From Flavobacterium branchiarum (lineage in GTDB: Bacteria; Bacteroidota; Bacteroidia; Flavobacteriales; Flavobacteriaceae): 64,000 bases of DNA. A program made the translations under genes and the position numbers. This document shows positions 9,762-18,400 of the stretch, piece by piece (positions within the stretch are counted from its first letter, which is position 1; every line of letters begins with the position of its first letter). Where the stretch lies: assembly GCF_030409845.1 (NCBI RefSeq), contig NZ_JAUFQQ010000003.1, positions 248,001 through 312,000 of the forward strand, in the 5' to 3' direction. The notes beneath the pieces were generated by a model. The model was given only the letters and a program-made list of their open reading frames with translations. It made no database searches and had not been told where the DNA came from.

Positions 9762-9799
9762 AAAAGAGGGAATATCATCGTTTTGAGATTCCCTCTTTT
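9762..9799 (-). terminator. Terminator of the XRE regulator gene
   Basis: AAAAGAGGGAAT (9762-9773) pairs perfectly with ATTCCCTCTTTT (9788-9799). On the minus strand it is followed by an AT-rich tract, placing it 27 bp beyond the regulator stop codon. Confidence 0.7.
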
Positions 9800-9825
9800 G
9801 GAATTAACAGTTCTTTTTGCAAAGA

Positions 9826-10224
9826 CTATTTTTCTTTCATTATTTTTTCTAAATATTCTGTTTTATCTTTTTCAGCCTGAACTAAACGCTCATAAAGCTC
9901 AATAACTTTATCTAAAGGATTGAAGGTACAATTATTTGGATGATTAAAAATACCACTACCTGCATTACTATTATCATAAAAGTTATTGAAAAAATTAAGT
10001 ACATTTTCTTCTGAAAAGTTTTTAATTGCTTCTACGCTTACACCGAGCGCTTTTGCAACTTCTATAAGTTTTTCTTCGTCTATGGTTTCGCTATTTTCGA
10101 TAGTCGATACAGTTTGCTGCGTTGTTCCTAAAGCTTGCGCTAAGGCTTCTTGTTTCATGTCTTTTAGTTCACGAATGCGGCTAATTTTTCTTCCGATATG
10201 ACTTGGTCTTGTTACTGTGCTCAT
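9826..10224 (-). CDS. XRE-family helix-turn-helix regulator (paralogue A)
   Basis: This 132-residue protein has a Cro/CI-type helix-turn-helix at about residues 12-66 (ISRIRELKDMKQEALAQALG, TTQQTVSTIENS, then LGVSVEAIKNFS). A variable middle and a charged C-terminal helix follow (DKVIELYERLVQAEK and onward), the latter probably for oligomerisation. It is a close paralogue of the protein at 56353-56760. They share the N-terminal MSTVT.P.HIGR.ISRIREL block and the C-terminal helix but differ in the middle. Its promoter sits so close that the mRNA should be leaderless, and a 16-bp inverted repeat upstream is shared with the paralogue. Targets are unknown; autoregulation is likely. Confidence 0.87.
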   Translation of the reverse strand: MSTVTRPSHIGRKISRIRELKDMKQEALAQALGTTQQTVSTIENSETIDEEKLIEVAKALGVSVEAIKNFSEENVLNFFNNFYDNSNAGSGIFNHPNNCTFNPLDKVIELYERLVQAEKDKTEYLEKIMKEK

Positions 10225-10228
10225 AATT

Positions 10229-10275
10229 CAAAGATATTTAAAAATTCTTTTGTAAAATAGTTTTTGGTAAAAAAC
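10229..10275 (-). promoter_or_regulatory. Leaderless promoter and operator-like inverted repeat of XRE paralogue A
   Basis: On the minus strand TATCTTTG (10236-10229) ends four bases before the ATG, so transcription should begin at or next to the start codon. Further upstream, GTTTTTGGTAAAAAAC (10260-10275) is an inverted repeat with six-base arms around GGTA. The same elements at the same distances precede the paralogue near 56.8 kb. Confidence 0.6.
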
Positions 10276-10385
10276 AGCTTATTCAGGTACGCTACCGTTA
10301 CTTTCTTCCATTTTCATTTTGGCATTGAAAAAGTTTAAGAAAGTTGGTTTTTAAATTTTTCCTAAGATAAACCCATTTGGTTCTT

Positions 10386-10667
10386 TTAATTCAGGTTGAC
10401 TTTAAATGAAATTGTATCATTTAAAACTGTCTTTCCTTTATCATTAAATCCATATTTTATTATGTTGCCTGTTCTTTTATTTCTGTACTGATCCAATTTG
10501 GTATCTCCGTAGCAATTGCCCAATTTTAATAAATCCCTGATATATGTTGTAAAGCAAGGATATTGGCCAATAGCGGTGTCTCTTTTTATAATTATAAAAT
10601 CTGTAAAAAGTATTAAATTTGTTAAATACAACAAGTTATTGTAGGTTAAAGCTTTCTTTGATTGCAA
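10386..10667 (-). pseudogene. Short open frame, possible gene remnant
   Basis: A 93-codon open frame has no leader-type N-terminus, no recognisable domain and no clear promoter. Its C-terminal half (GNCYGDTKLDQYRNKRTGNI and onward) reads like the end of a normal protein with mixed charged residues. It may be the 3' piece of a degraded gene. It is equally possible that it is not coding at all. It lies in the 628-base space between the XRE gene and the two-component system. Confidence 0.22.
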
Positions 10668-10852
10668 TATTGCGTCTAAATATCTTACTTAAAGAACTTG
10701 ATTACGTATATTTACCGTCTTTAAAAGACTAATTAACCAAATCACCCATACATGCTTATAGAAAATGTGAAAATTTATTCAGGCTCATTCCTGTAAAATA
10801 TATAAGCATCTCATTAATAAAAGAGTTTTGATATGGACTTAAAATAAATAGA

Positions 10853-11530
10853 ATGAAATTACTTTTAGTTGAAGACAATCATAAGTTAATAAAAAGTATT
10901 GCAGATTATCTAATTCAGGAAAATAATATTTGTGAAATGGCGAATACCATTGCAGAAGCGCGTGAGAAATTACTTTTGTTCACTTACGACTGTATTATTT
11001 TGGACATTATGCTACCAGATGAAAACGGAATTGATTTGCTTCGGCTTATTAAAAAAAGTGAAATTCCCAGTTGTGTCATCATAATTTCAGCAAAGAATTC
11101 TCTAGATTTTAAAATAACAACTCTCGATGAAGGTGCCGATGATTATATCATAAAACCCTTTCCGCTTCCAGAATTATATTCCAGAATTAAAGCGGTTACC
11201 CGAAGAAACAATAAATGTAGTGCTAGCAACCGATTAGTATTTAATGAAATCTATGTTGATCTGCTTTCAATGGAAACTAAAATAAATGAGGACCTTATTA
11301 TTTTGACACGAAAAGAAACTAATCTACTGATTTATTTTCTAAGTAATCAAAATAGAATTCTCTCAAGGCAAGCGATTGCAGCACATCTTTGGGGGGACTA
11401 TACTGATAATCTTGATAATTTTGATTTCGTATATCAGCATGTTAAAAATATTAGAAAGAAAATTACAGATGCGGGCGGACAGGATTACATCAGTACAGTT
11501 TATGGACTTGGTTACAAAATGAGTAGTTAA
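10853..11530 (+). CDS. OmpR/PhoB-family response regulator
   Basis: This 225-residue response regulator has an N-terminal receiver domain (acidic pocket E7/D8, phospho-acceptor Asp51 in ILDIMLPDENG, Ser79, Lys101 in IIKPF). A C-terminal winged-helix domain of OmpR type follows (about 128-223, with LTRKETNLLIYFLSNQNRILSRQ and STVYGLGYKM). Its stop codon overlaps the ATG of the histidine kinase by one base (TAATG), so the pair is translationally coupled. The porin and organic-acid permease genes immediately downstream on the same strand are the likely regulatory targets (inference from position). Confidence 0.9.
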   Translation: MKLLLVEDNHKLIKSIADYLIQENNICEMANTIAEAREKLLLFTYDCIILDIMLPDENGIDLLRLIKKSEIPSCVIIISAKNSLDFKITTLDEGADDYIIKPFPLPELYSRIKAVTRRNNKCSASNRLVFNEIYVDLLSMETKINEDLIILTRKETNLLIYFLSNQNRILSRQAIAAHLWGDYTDNLDNFDFVYQHVKNIRKKITDAGGQDYISTVYGLGYKMSS

Positions 11531-12798
11531 TGCAACGATTAAATTATCGCTATACAAAAGCATATTCTGTAGTCACATTTTTTGCATTGCTCATTGGTTT
11601 TGTGATTGTTTTTAATGCTGTAAAAAGAAGTAGCTCCCAGGCCACCATTGGTCAGTTAAAAAACCTTAATGCTATTATTGCCGAACAGATTAAAAGCGGA
11701 AAAGATTTTTCTGGAGATGATTCACGTGCCTATGTGAATATAAAAAAACTAAATTCAAATAGTGGTGAAATCAATGAAGTTGTTAGCTATAGAGAGGTGT
11801 ATAATAAAAAATTGCAGGATACTGTAAGAGAGGTACAATTAACATCTTATCATCGAATTGATGATATAAATTATCAGATTGTCAGTTATACTTTTATGGT
11901 TATAACAGATCATATTTACCTTAACGGAATTTTCATGGTTTTTGCATGGACTTTTGTTTTCCTGATTTCTATGGTTATTATTTCTAGTGAAGTTATTTCG
12001 GGTTACATTCTTTCCCCTTTTAATTCGACTTTGAAATTAATGCAACGATTTGAAATCAATCAGAAAACAGATTTGAAATTTGAAAAAACAAATACGTTTG
12101 AATTTCAGGAGCTCAATAATTTTTTGAGGAAGATGACTGAAAAGGCAAAAAAAGATTTTTCAATTTTAAAAGAATTTTCGGAAAACGCTTCTCATGAATT
12201 ACAGACTCCAATTGCTGTAATTAAAGCAAAAATTGAGCTACTCATGCAATCTAAGCTTGATGAAGAACAATTGATTAAGCTAACTTCAATGATGGATGAG
12301 TTAGAAAAACTTTCTAAAATTAATCAGTCACTTACATTGCTTACTACCCTTGAAAATTTTGATAATAAAAAAAGCAGTCGGATTGATATTAGCGAAATTG
12401 TTGAAGAAACGATTGTGTCTTTTTTAGATTTAATCGAAATGAAAAATATTAGTCTCAAAAAAAATATCCAAAAAGGAGTATTCATTCAGATGGATGAAAC
12501 GCTCAGCAGAGTACTAATGAATAATCTTTTTAGCAATGCGATTCGACATAATTTTATAAACGGCGAAATTGAAGTAGAAATCACAGCTTCAAAAATGGTT
12601 ATAAAAAATACAGGTAAACCTCCTTTAGTTCCCACAGAAGAATTATTTGAAAGGTTTAAGAAAGACAATCAATCCTTAAATTCAGTCGGAATTGGATTGT
12701 CTATTGTTAAGAAAATTTGCGAAATTTTTAATCATTCAATATCATACACTTCCATTTCTTCAACTCATATCTTGAAAATTATTTTTTTAAAGAAGTAA
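11530..12798 (+). CDS. Membrane sensor histidine kinase
   Basis: This 422-residue kinase has two transmembrane helices (about 12-32 and 133-157) bracketing a roughly 100-residue periplasmic sensor. HisKA follows with phospho-acceptor His222 in SENASHELQTPIAV, then a HATPase domain with N-box LFSNAIRHN, F-box LFERFKKDN and G2 box GIGLSIVKK. The G1 box is the reduced form IKNTGKP rather than DxGxG, which I believe is common in Bacteroidetes kinases. The cytoplasmic linker is short and HAMP-like. It is coupled to the upstream response regulator. The ligand is unknown; a carboxylic acid carried by the downstream permease would be logical but is inference. Confidence 0.9.
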   Translation: MQRLNYRYTKAYSVVTFFALLIGFVIVFNAVKRSSSQATIGQLKNLNAIIAEQIKSGKDFSGDDSRAYVNIKKLNSNSGEINEVVSYREVYNKKLQDTVREVQLTSYHRIDDINYQIVSYTFMVITDHIYLNGIFMVFAWTFVFLISMVIISSEVISGYILSPFNSTLKLMQRFEINQKTDLKFEKTNTFEFQELNNFLRKMTEKAKKDFSILKEFSENASHELQTPIAVIKAKIELLMQSKLDEEQLIKLTSMMDELEKLSKINQSLTLLTTLENFDNKKSSRIDISEIVEETIVSFLDLIEMKNISLKKNIQKGVFIQMDETLSRVLMNNLFSNAIRHNFINGEIEVEITASKMVIKNTGKPPLVPTEELFERFKKDNQSLNSVGIGLSIVKKICEIFNHSISYTSISSTHILKIIFLKK

Positions 12799-12900
12799 AA
12801 ACGCTATTGTTTATTTGATATTTGGAAGAAAAATTTTAAAATTCAAACAAAAAACAGAATTACTTCAAAATTGCTTCAATATTATCTTATTAGTTTGTAA

Positions 12901-12925
12901 TCGACAAAAAAAGGTTTTTTGTTGA
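12901..12925. repeat. Inverted repeat between the kinase and porin genes
   Basis: TCGACAAAAAA (12901-12911) pairs with TTTTTTGTTGA (12915-12925) with one G-T pair. It lies 36 bp before the porin start and 102 bp after the kinase stop. It could be a weak terminator or attenuator, or a binding site for the upstream response regulator. Confidence 0.4.
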
Positions 12926-12961
12926 TTATTGAGCCATCAAGGTTTGCCTTAAACGTATTGT

Positions 12962-14386
12962 ATGAAAAAAATATCAAATAATTTTTTAGTTACTTTAGTT
13001 TTTATTGTTGCTTTTGGAAAATTGTATTCACAGGAAATTAAAGATTCTGTGTTTGTTGCAATAGAAAAGCCAAAAGTAACAACGACGCCTATTGGTGATT
13101 TGAAAATTAAATTCAATAATGACGGAAGTAAATATTTGAAATTTGGTTTTTGGAATCAAGTCTTACTTCGTGCAATTGAAAACAATCCGGGTACAGCAGT
13201 CAATGGCATCCCTCAGGAAACGACTTATGACGTAGGAGTTCGTCGAATGAGAATTACCGCTACAGCCCAACTTTCGCCAAGATACCTATTGTTTGTACAA
13301 ATGGGAATGAATAATCAGTCTTTTATAGCTGGTGGAGGAAAAGGGACAGGAGCGTATGGCGCGGGGAAAAAAGCAACCTTATTTTTTCATGATGCGTATA
13401 ATGAATTTACGGTAATTCCGACTATTGATTCCGAAAGTAAAAAAGTAAATGATTTTAGTTTGTATATTGGAGCCGGACTTCACAGCTGGAGTGGAGTAAG
13501 CCGTTTGACAAATGCAAGTTCTAGCAAAATGCTGACAGCCGATTTGCCCGTTTTTAATTTTAGTACCATTGAAATTTCGGATCAGTTTGGTCGACAAATG
13601 GGAATATTTGCCCACGGAGAATACAAGAAATTAGGTTATAGAGTCAATTTAAATAAACCATTTGCGACCAATTTAGTGCCAGCAGTTGGTGCAGGAGCAT
13701 TAGACAATAATAAAAGTGGAAAATTATCGTATGCAGGTTATTTTGATTATCAGTTTTTTGATACTGAAAAAAGAATTACCTCTTTTTTTGCAGGAACTTA
13801 TTTAGGAGAAAAGAAAATTTTAAATGTTGGAGCAGGATTTTATAGCACAAAAGACGGAACGATAACACAGTCTTCTACCGGCGTTTTTGAAAGCCATGAC
13901 ATTAATATATTAGGTTTAGATGTTTTTGCAGAACTTCCGGTTGGGCCAAAAGATAAAAAGATGTCATTCTCTATTTATAGTGTTCTATATGACTATGATT
14001 TTGGTAAGAATTATATCCGTACTACAGGAACTATGAATCCAGGAACTGCCGATCCAGCTTTTATTGGTACTGTCGCAAAAGAAGGATTTGGAAACGCGAA
14101 ATATCTTTTAGGAACAGGGAAAATTTGGTACACACAAACAGGTTTTTTATTGCCTAAATTTAGCGAAAACATCAGAATTCAGCCTTTTGCAACCTATTCT
14201 CTGAAAAAATTAGAAGCCCTTTCTCAAAGCGGAAACTATTATGATTTAGGAACAAATCTATTTTTAGAGGGTCATAATGCTAAAATTTCATTCCAATATT
14301 CAAGTCGTCCTTTATATGATGGTTTGACTAATACAGTTTTTAAAAGAGCAGGAGAGTTTTTAGCCTGCATTCAAATATGTCTTTAA
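12962..14386 (+). CDS. Outer-membrane porin-like protein
   Basis: This 474-residue protein has a signal peptide (about 1-24, ending KLYSQ). A beta-rich sequence follows whose start (LKIKFNNDGSKYLKFGFWNQVLLRA, then VGVRRMRITATAQLSPRYLLFVQMG) is typical of phosphate-selective-porin-like proteins, and later strands alternate polar and aromatic residues. The C-terminal part (KISFQYSSRPLYDG) fits a last strand, though the protein ends ACIQICL rather than in Phe. It begins 163 bp after the kinase and lies 27 bp before the permease gene, so porin plus permease probably form one transcript that carries an anionic nutrient across both membranes. Confidence 0.8.
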   Translation: MKKISNNFLVTLVFIVAFGKLYSQEIKDSVFVAIEKPKVTTTPIGDLKIKFNNDGSKYLKFGFWNQVLLRAIENNPGTAVNGIPQETTYDVGVRRMRITATAQLSPRYLLFVQMGMNNQSFIAGGGKGTGAYGAGKKATLFFHDAYNEFTVIPTIDSESKKVNDFSLYIGAGLHSWSGVSRLTNASSSKMLTADLPVFNFSTIEISDQFGRQMGIFAHGEYKKLGYRVNLNKPFATNLVPAVGAGALDNNKSGKLSYAGYFDYQFFDTEKRITSFFAGTYLGEKKILNVGAGFYSTKDGTITQSSTGVFESHDINILGLDVFAELPVGPKDKKMSFSIYSVLYDYDFGKNYIRTTGTMNPGTADPAFIGTVAKEGFGNAKYLLGTGKIWYTQTGFLLPKFSENIRIQPFATYSLKKLEALSQSGNYYDLGTNLFLEGHNAKISFQYSSRPLYDGLTNTVFKRAGEFLACIQICL

Positions 14387-14413
14387 TAAATTAAATCAAT
14401 TCATTTATAACTT

Positions 14414-15739
14414 ATGTCAGATAAACATACAACTTCTGAAGAAATGTCTACTGCTCGTCGATTAAAAGCAATTATGAGTGGTTCAATAGGAAATTTGGTA
14501 GAATGGTACGATTGGTACGCCTATTCTGCATTTTCAATCTATTTTGCACCTGTTTTTTTTCCAAAAAGTGATAGTACGGCACAACTATTAAATACAGCAG
14601 GGATTTTTGCAGTTGGGTTTTTAATGCGTCCTATTGGTGGATGGATTTTTGGTAGTATTGCAGACAGGGTTGGTAGAAAATTCTCGATGACATTATCTGT
14701 TTTATTAATGTCTCTAGGGTCGCTTTTAATAGCATTGACACCTTCATATGAGACAATTGGAGTATTAGCACCTATATTATTATTAGTAGCAAGATTACTT
14801 CAGGGGTTGAGTGTTGGGGGAGAATATGGAACTTCGGCAACCTACTTGAGCGAAATGGCAACCGCCAAAAACAGGGGGTTCTTTTCAAGTTTTCAATATG
14901 TTACTCTGATAGGTGGGCAACTTATTGCTTTAGGAATCCAGCTTGCAATGCAAAAATTGTTTTTAACAGATGCGCAAATGCATGAATGGGGCTGGAGAGT
15001 TCCCTTCTTTATTGGTGCAGCTTTGTCTTTAGTAGCGTTATACCTGAGAAGCCATATGGATGAGACTTCAGAATTTAAAAAGACTGAAAATCAAAATGAA
15101 GGAGAGACAAAGAAGAAAAGTGGTTCTCTAAGGGAATTAATGCGTCATCCAAAAGCATTAGCAACTGTTGTAGGGCTTACACTAGGAGGAACTATTGCTT
15201 TTTATACTTATAGTACCTACATGCAGAAATTTTTGGTAAACACAGTACATCTAACCAAGGATGAATCGACATTAATAACTTTTTTATCCTTATTAATTTT
15301 TGCTTTAATTCAACCAATATTTGGAGCATTATCAGATAAAATAGGGAGAAAACCATTACTCTTAGCATTTGGGATATTAGGGACTATAGCGACATACCCT
15401 TTATTAACAGCAGTTTCGAATGCCTCGGGTAAATGGGAAGCTTTTGGATATATTATGATTGCTCTGATAATTGTAAGTGGTTATACTTCTATAAACGCAG
15501 TGGTTAAAGCGGAACTATTCCCAACAGAAATTCGTGCACTTGGAGTAGGCTTTCCTTACTCGATAACAGTTGCTCTTTTTGGAGGAACTGCTGAGTATAT
15601 TGCACTTTGGTTTAAAAATGCAGGACATGAAACCTATTTTTACTGGTATGTTACAGGTTGTATTTTTATATCACTGATTGTTTATACTTTAATGAAAGAC
15701 ACCCGTAAAACATCAACCTTTGGCGATACTAATAACTAG
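14414..15739 (+). CDS. MFS permease of the metabolite:H+ symporter (MHS) family, alpha-ketoglutarate-permease-like
   Basis: This 441-residue, 12-helix major-facilitator protein belongs to the MHS family (KgtP, ShiA, ProP relatives). It has the diagnostic GNLVEWYDWYAYS at the first helix and the two DRxGRK-type loops (SIADRVGRKFSM and LSDKIGRKPLL). It also has the helix-4/5 motif RLLQGLSVGGEYGTSATYLSEMA. The family imports dicarboxylates, citrate, shikimate or betaines with protons; KgtP-like 2-oxoglutarate uptake is the closest guess. It follows the porin by 27 bp, with a terminator behind it, making a likely sensor-kinase-controlled nutrient uptake unit. Confidence 0.88.
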   Translation: MSDKHTTSEEMSTARRLKAIMSGSIGNLVEWYDWYAYSAFSIYFAPVFFPKSDSTAQLLNTAGIFAVGFLMRPIGGWIFGSIADRVGRKFSMTLSVLLMSLGSLLIALTPSYETIGVLAPILLLVARLLQGLSVGGEYGTSATYLSEMATAKNRGFFSSFQYVTLIGGQLIALGIQLAMQKLFLTDAQMHEWGWRVPFFIGAALSLVALYLRSHMDETSEFKKTENQNEGETKKKSGSLRELMRHPKALATVVGLTLGGTIAFYTYSTYMQKFLVNTVHLTKDESTLITFLSLLIFALIQPIFGALSDKIGRKPLLLAFGILGTIATYPLLTAVSNASGKWEAFGYIMIALIIVSGYTSINAVVKAELFPTEIRALGVGFPYSITVALFGGTAEYIALWFKNAGHETYFYWYVTGCIFISLIVYTLMKDTRKTSTFGDTNN

Positions 15740-15789
15740 TGGTTAGTTTATAAGTTAGTATTGTAGTTTTTTTTTTTTGGACCTTGATG

Positions 15790-15828
15790 AAATAGAGACA
15801 GCCTTTTGAGTTGTCTCTATTTTTTTTG
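15790..15828 (+). terminator. Terminator of the permease gene
   Basis: AATAGAGACA pairs with TGTCTCTATT across an 11-base loop, followed by a run of T residues, about 50 bp after the permease stop codon. Confidence 0.8.
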
Positions 15829-15847
15829 TTTTATGATATAAAATACA

Positions 15848-15900
15848 ATTGAGCGAAGTCGAAATAAATCATAACTACAAGATTTTCGACTCCACTCAAT
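15848..15900. repeat. Intergenic inverted repeat (GAGCGAAGTCGAAA type)
   Basis: The 17-base arms at 15848-15864 and 15884-15900 are complementary with two mismatches around a 19-base loop. Sequences of this kind (GAGCGAAGTCGAA / TTCGACTCCACTC) recur between genes in flavobacterial genomes as I know them and look like a dispersed repeat. It lies between the convergent permease and metE genes. Confidence 0.6.
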
Positions 15901-15919
15901 TGGCAATAAGAAATAAAAA

Positions 15920-18244
15920 TTATAGGCTTATTTCAGTTTCAACGGCAACTCTCATTTCTTGGGCAGCAGCTACCATTTCAATTAATGCTTTTTTTGTTTC
16001 ATCCCAATGACGGGTTTTTAAACCACAATCAGGATTAACCCAAAGTTGATTTACAGGAATAACCGCAGCGGCTTTCTCTAACAATTTTACCATTTCTTCT
16101 CTAGATGGCACACGAGGGGAGTGTATATCATAAACTCCAGGACCTATTTCGTTAGGATATTTAAAATCGGCAAAAGCATCAAGTAATTCCATTTGCGAGC
16201 GAGAACATTCAATTGTAATTACATCGGCATCCATATCGGCAATGTTTTGAATGATATCATTGAATTCGCTATAACACATATGGGTATGAATTTGAGTATC
16301 GTCTTTAACGCCACTAGCCGAAATACGAAATGCTTTTACAGCCCAATCTAAGTAAGTTGCCCATTCTTCTTTGCGTAATGGTAATCCTTCACGAATAGCA
16401 GGTTCGTCAATTTGAATTATCTTAATTCCTGCATTTTCTAAATCGACTACTTCATCTCTTATTGCCAATGCAATCTGGGTACAGGTTTGAGAACGCGGTT
16501 GGTCGTTACGAACAAATGACCATTGTAAAATTGTTACTGGGCCAGTTAACATTCCTTTTAACCATTTAGGAGTTAACGATTGTGCATATTCTGACCATTT
16601 TACAGTCATTGGTCTAGGTCGCGATACATCACCGTAGATTACAGGAGGTTTTACACAACGGCTACCGTAACTTTGAACCCAACCATTTTTCGTGAATGTA
16701 AATCCATCTAATTGCTCGCCAAAATATTCCACCATATCATTGCGTTCAAATTCGCCATGAACAAGAACATCAATACCAGTTTCTTCTTGAAAACGAATCG
16801 TTTCTTCAGTTTCTTTCTTTATTAAATCGTCGTATTGTTGTTGAGATAATTCTCCTTTTTTAAATTTTGCTCTCCAACTACGGACTTCAGGAGTTTGCGG
16901 AAACGAACCAATTGTTGTTGTTGGAAACAAGGGAAGATTTAAAGCCTTTGTTTGTTTCTCTCTACGAATAGCAAAAGGGTTCTTGCGTTTGTCATCATCA
17001 GGAGTAATGTTTGCAACACGATTTTTAACCAATTCGTTATGAATTAGCTTAGATGTTTTTCTATTCTCATTAGCCAAAGTGTTTTCTGCAAAACGAATAG
17101 AGTTTGCAATGTCAATTTCTTTTGTAGCAAACTGCTTTAACAAAACAACTTCTTGAATTTTCTGTTTAGCAAAAGCCAGCCATTGTTTAATTTCAGGAGT
17201 CAGTGTTTCGTTGTTTGTTTCTAATTCTAAATCGCATGGACTATGAATTAAGGAGCAAGAAGGCGCAATTAAAATTCTATTTTTACCTAGAGCATTAACT
17301 GCTTTTTCTATAATTGCCAATGAGTTTTTAAAATCATTTTTCCAGATGTTTCTTCCGTCAACTAAACCAAGAGAAAGATTCACATTTGGGGCTAATTGAT
17401 TGGATTCTAAAATGTCCTCTAATTGTAACGGACAACGAACTAAGTCTAAATGCAAAGTATCAACTGGTAAAGCCAATGCCGTAGCTAGATTTTCACCATA
17501 ACAATCGAAATAATTCGCAAGAATGATTTTAATGTTAGGGAAACGTTTGTTGATTTCGTTATACACTTTTACATAAGTAGTACGTTCTTTATCGCTAAGA
17601 TTTAAAGCCAAGAAAGGCTCGTCTAATTGAATGTAAGTCGCATTTTCGGCTTCTAGTTTCTCGAAAATTTCAAAATAGACAGGAAGTAAAGATTCAATAA
17701 GATCAATTCTATGAAAACCATCTTCCTTTTCTTTTCCTAAAAGCAAGTAAGAGATAGGGCCTATAAGTACAGGTTTTGTAGCAATTCCTAAATCATTAGC
17801 TTCTTTAAACTCATTGATTATTTTTTCTGAAAACAGAGTGAATTTTTGGTTTCTTGTAAACTCAGGAACTATATAATGGTAGTTTGTATCAAACCACTTA
17901 GTCATTTCCATAGCAACAACATCTTGTCCGTTTTTTTGCGAACCTCTTGCCATTGCAAAATATAAATCGATAGCCGAATTAGTTCTTGCAAAATCAGTAT
18001 AACGTTCAGGGATTGCTCCTAAACTTACTGTTAGATCTAAAACTTGGTCATAAAAAGAGAAATCATTTGAAGGAATTAAATCAATACCAGATTCAGCTTG
18101 TAATTGCCAGTTTTCTCGGCGAATGTTTTTTCCAACTTCCAGAAGTTCATCAGCCGAAATTTTCCCTGACCAGTATAATTCACTAGCTTTTTTTAATTCT
18201 CTGTTGCTTCCAATTCGAGGATAACCTAAATTATTTGTTTTCAT
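15920..18244 (-). CDS. metE: Cobalamin-independent methionine synthase MetE
   Basis: This 774-residue enzyme transfers the methyl group from 5-methyltetrahydropteroyltriglutamate to homocysteine, the last step of methionine synthesis. It has full length and both TIM-barrel halves. The N-terminal half begins NNLGYPRIGSNRELKKA. The catalytic half contains TTTIGSFPQTPEVR, VHGEFERNDMVEYF and IDEPAIREGLP. The zinc ligands lie in HTHMCYSEF, ITIECSRS and NPDCGLKTR. It stands opposite a divergent Lrp/AsnC-type regulator, which probably controls it. No cobalamin or SAM riboswitch is seen in the 156-bp shared upstream region. Confidence 0.97.
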   Translation of the reverse strand: MKTNNLGYPRIGSNRELKKASELYWSGKISADELLEVGKNIRRENWQLQAESGIDLIPSNDFSFYDQVLDLTVSLGAIPERYTDFARTNSAIDLYFAMARGSQKNGQDVVAMEMTKWFDTNYHYIVPEFTRNQKFTLFSEKIINEFKEANDLGIATKPVLIGPISYLLLGKEKEDGFHRIDLIESLLPVYFEIFEKLEAENATYIQLDEPFLALNLSDKERTTYVKVYNEINKRFPNIKIILANYFDCYGENLATALALPVDTLHLDLVRCPLQLEDILESNQLAPNVNLSLGLVDGRNIWKNDFKNSLAIIEKAVNALGKNRILIAPSCSLIHSPCDLELETNNETLTPEIKQWLAFAKQKIQEVVLLKQFATKEIDIANSIRFAENTLANENRKTSKLIHNELVKNRVANITPDDDKRKNPFAIRREKQTKALNLPLFPTTTIGSFPQTPEVRSWRAKFKKGELSQQQYDDLIKKETEETIRFQEETGIDVLVHGEFERNDMVEYFGEQLDGFTFTKNGWVQSYGSRCVKPPVIYGDVSRPRPMTVKWSEYAQSLTPKWLKGMLTGPVTILQWSFVRNDQPRSQTCTQIALAIRDEVVDLENAGIKIIQIDEPAIREGLPLRKEEWATYLDWAVKAFRISASGVKDDTQIHTHMCYSEFNDIIQNIADMDADVITIECSRSQMELLDAFADFKYPNEIGPGVYDIHSPRVPSREEMVKLLEKAAAVIPVNQLWVNPDCGLKTRHWDETKKALIEMVAAAQEMRVAVETEISL

Positions 18245-18249
18245 TTTGT

Positions 18250-18336
18250 TTCAGTATTTTTTACTGAACAAATTTATTGTATTGGTTTTTAAAACTTATA
18301 TTTGGTCTGTATTTAAGTGAATTGACTTAATTAAGT
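18250..18336. promoter_or_regulatory. metE / Lrp-regulator divergent control region
   Basis: On the minus strand TAAATTTG (18276-18269) is a -7 element for metE. Between it and the ATG lies an inverted repeat, TTCAGTA-(T)5-TACTGAA (18250-18268). Further up, ACTTAATTAAGT (18325-18336) is a perfect 12-bp palindrome next to a second TTAAGTG half-site near 18314. These symmetric sites are plausible operators for the divergent Lrp-type regulator; that they bind it is inference. Confidence 0.5.
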
Positions 18337-18400
18337 GGGTTTTTGCAGATTTTAATACTGATTAATCCTTTTAAAACGAACCTTAGCCGTAAAAATTACT

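Noticed and set aside
18245..18400. Cobalamin or SAM riboswitch before metE
   Set aside because: The region is too short between promoter and start codon and contains only small inverted repeats, not the conserved riboswitch cores.
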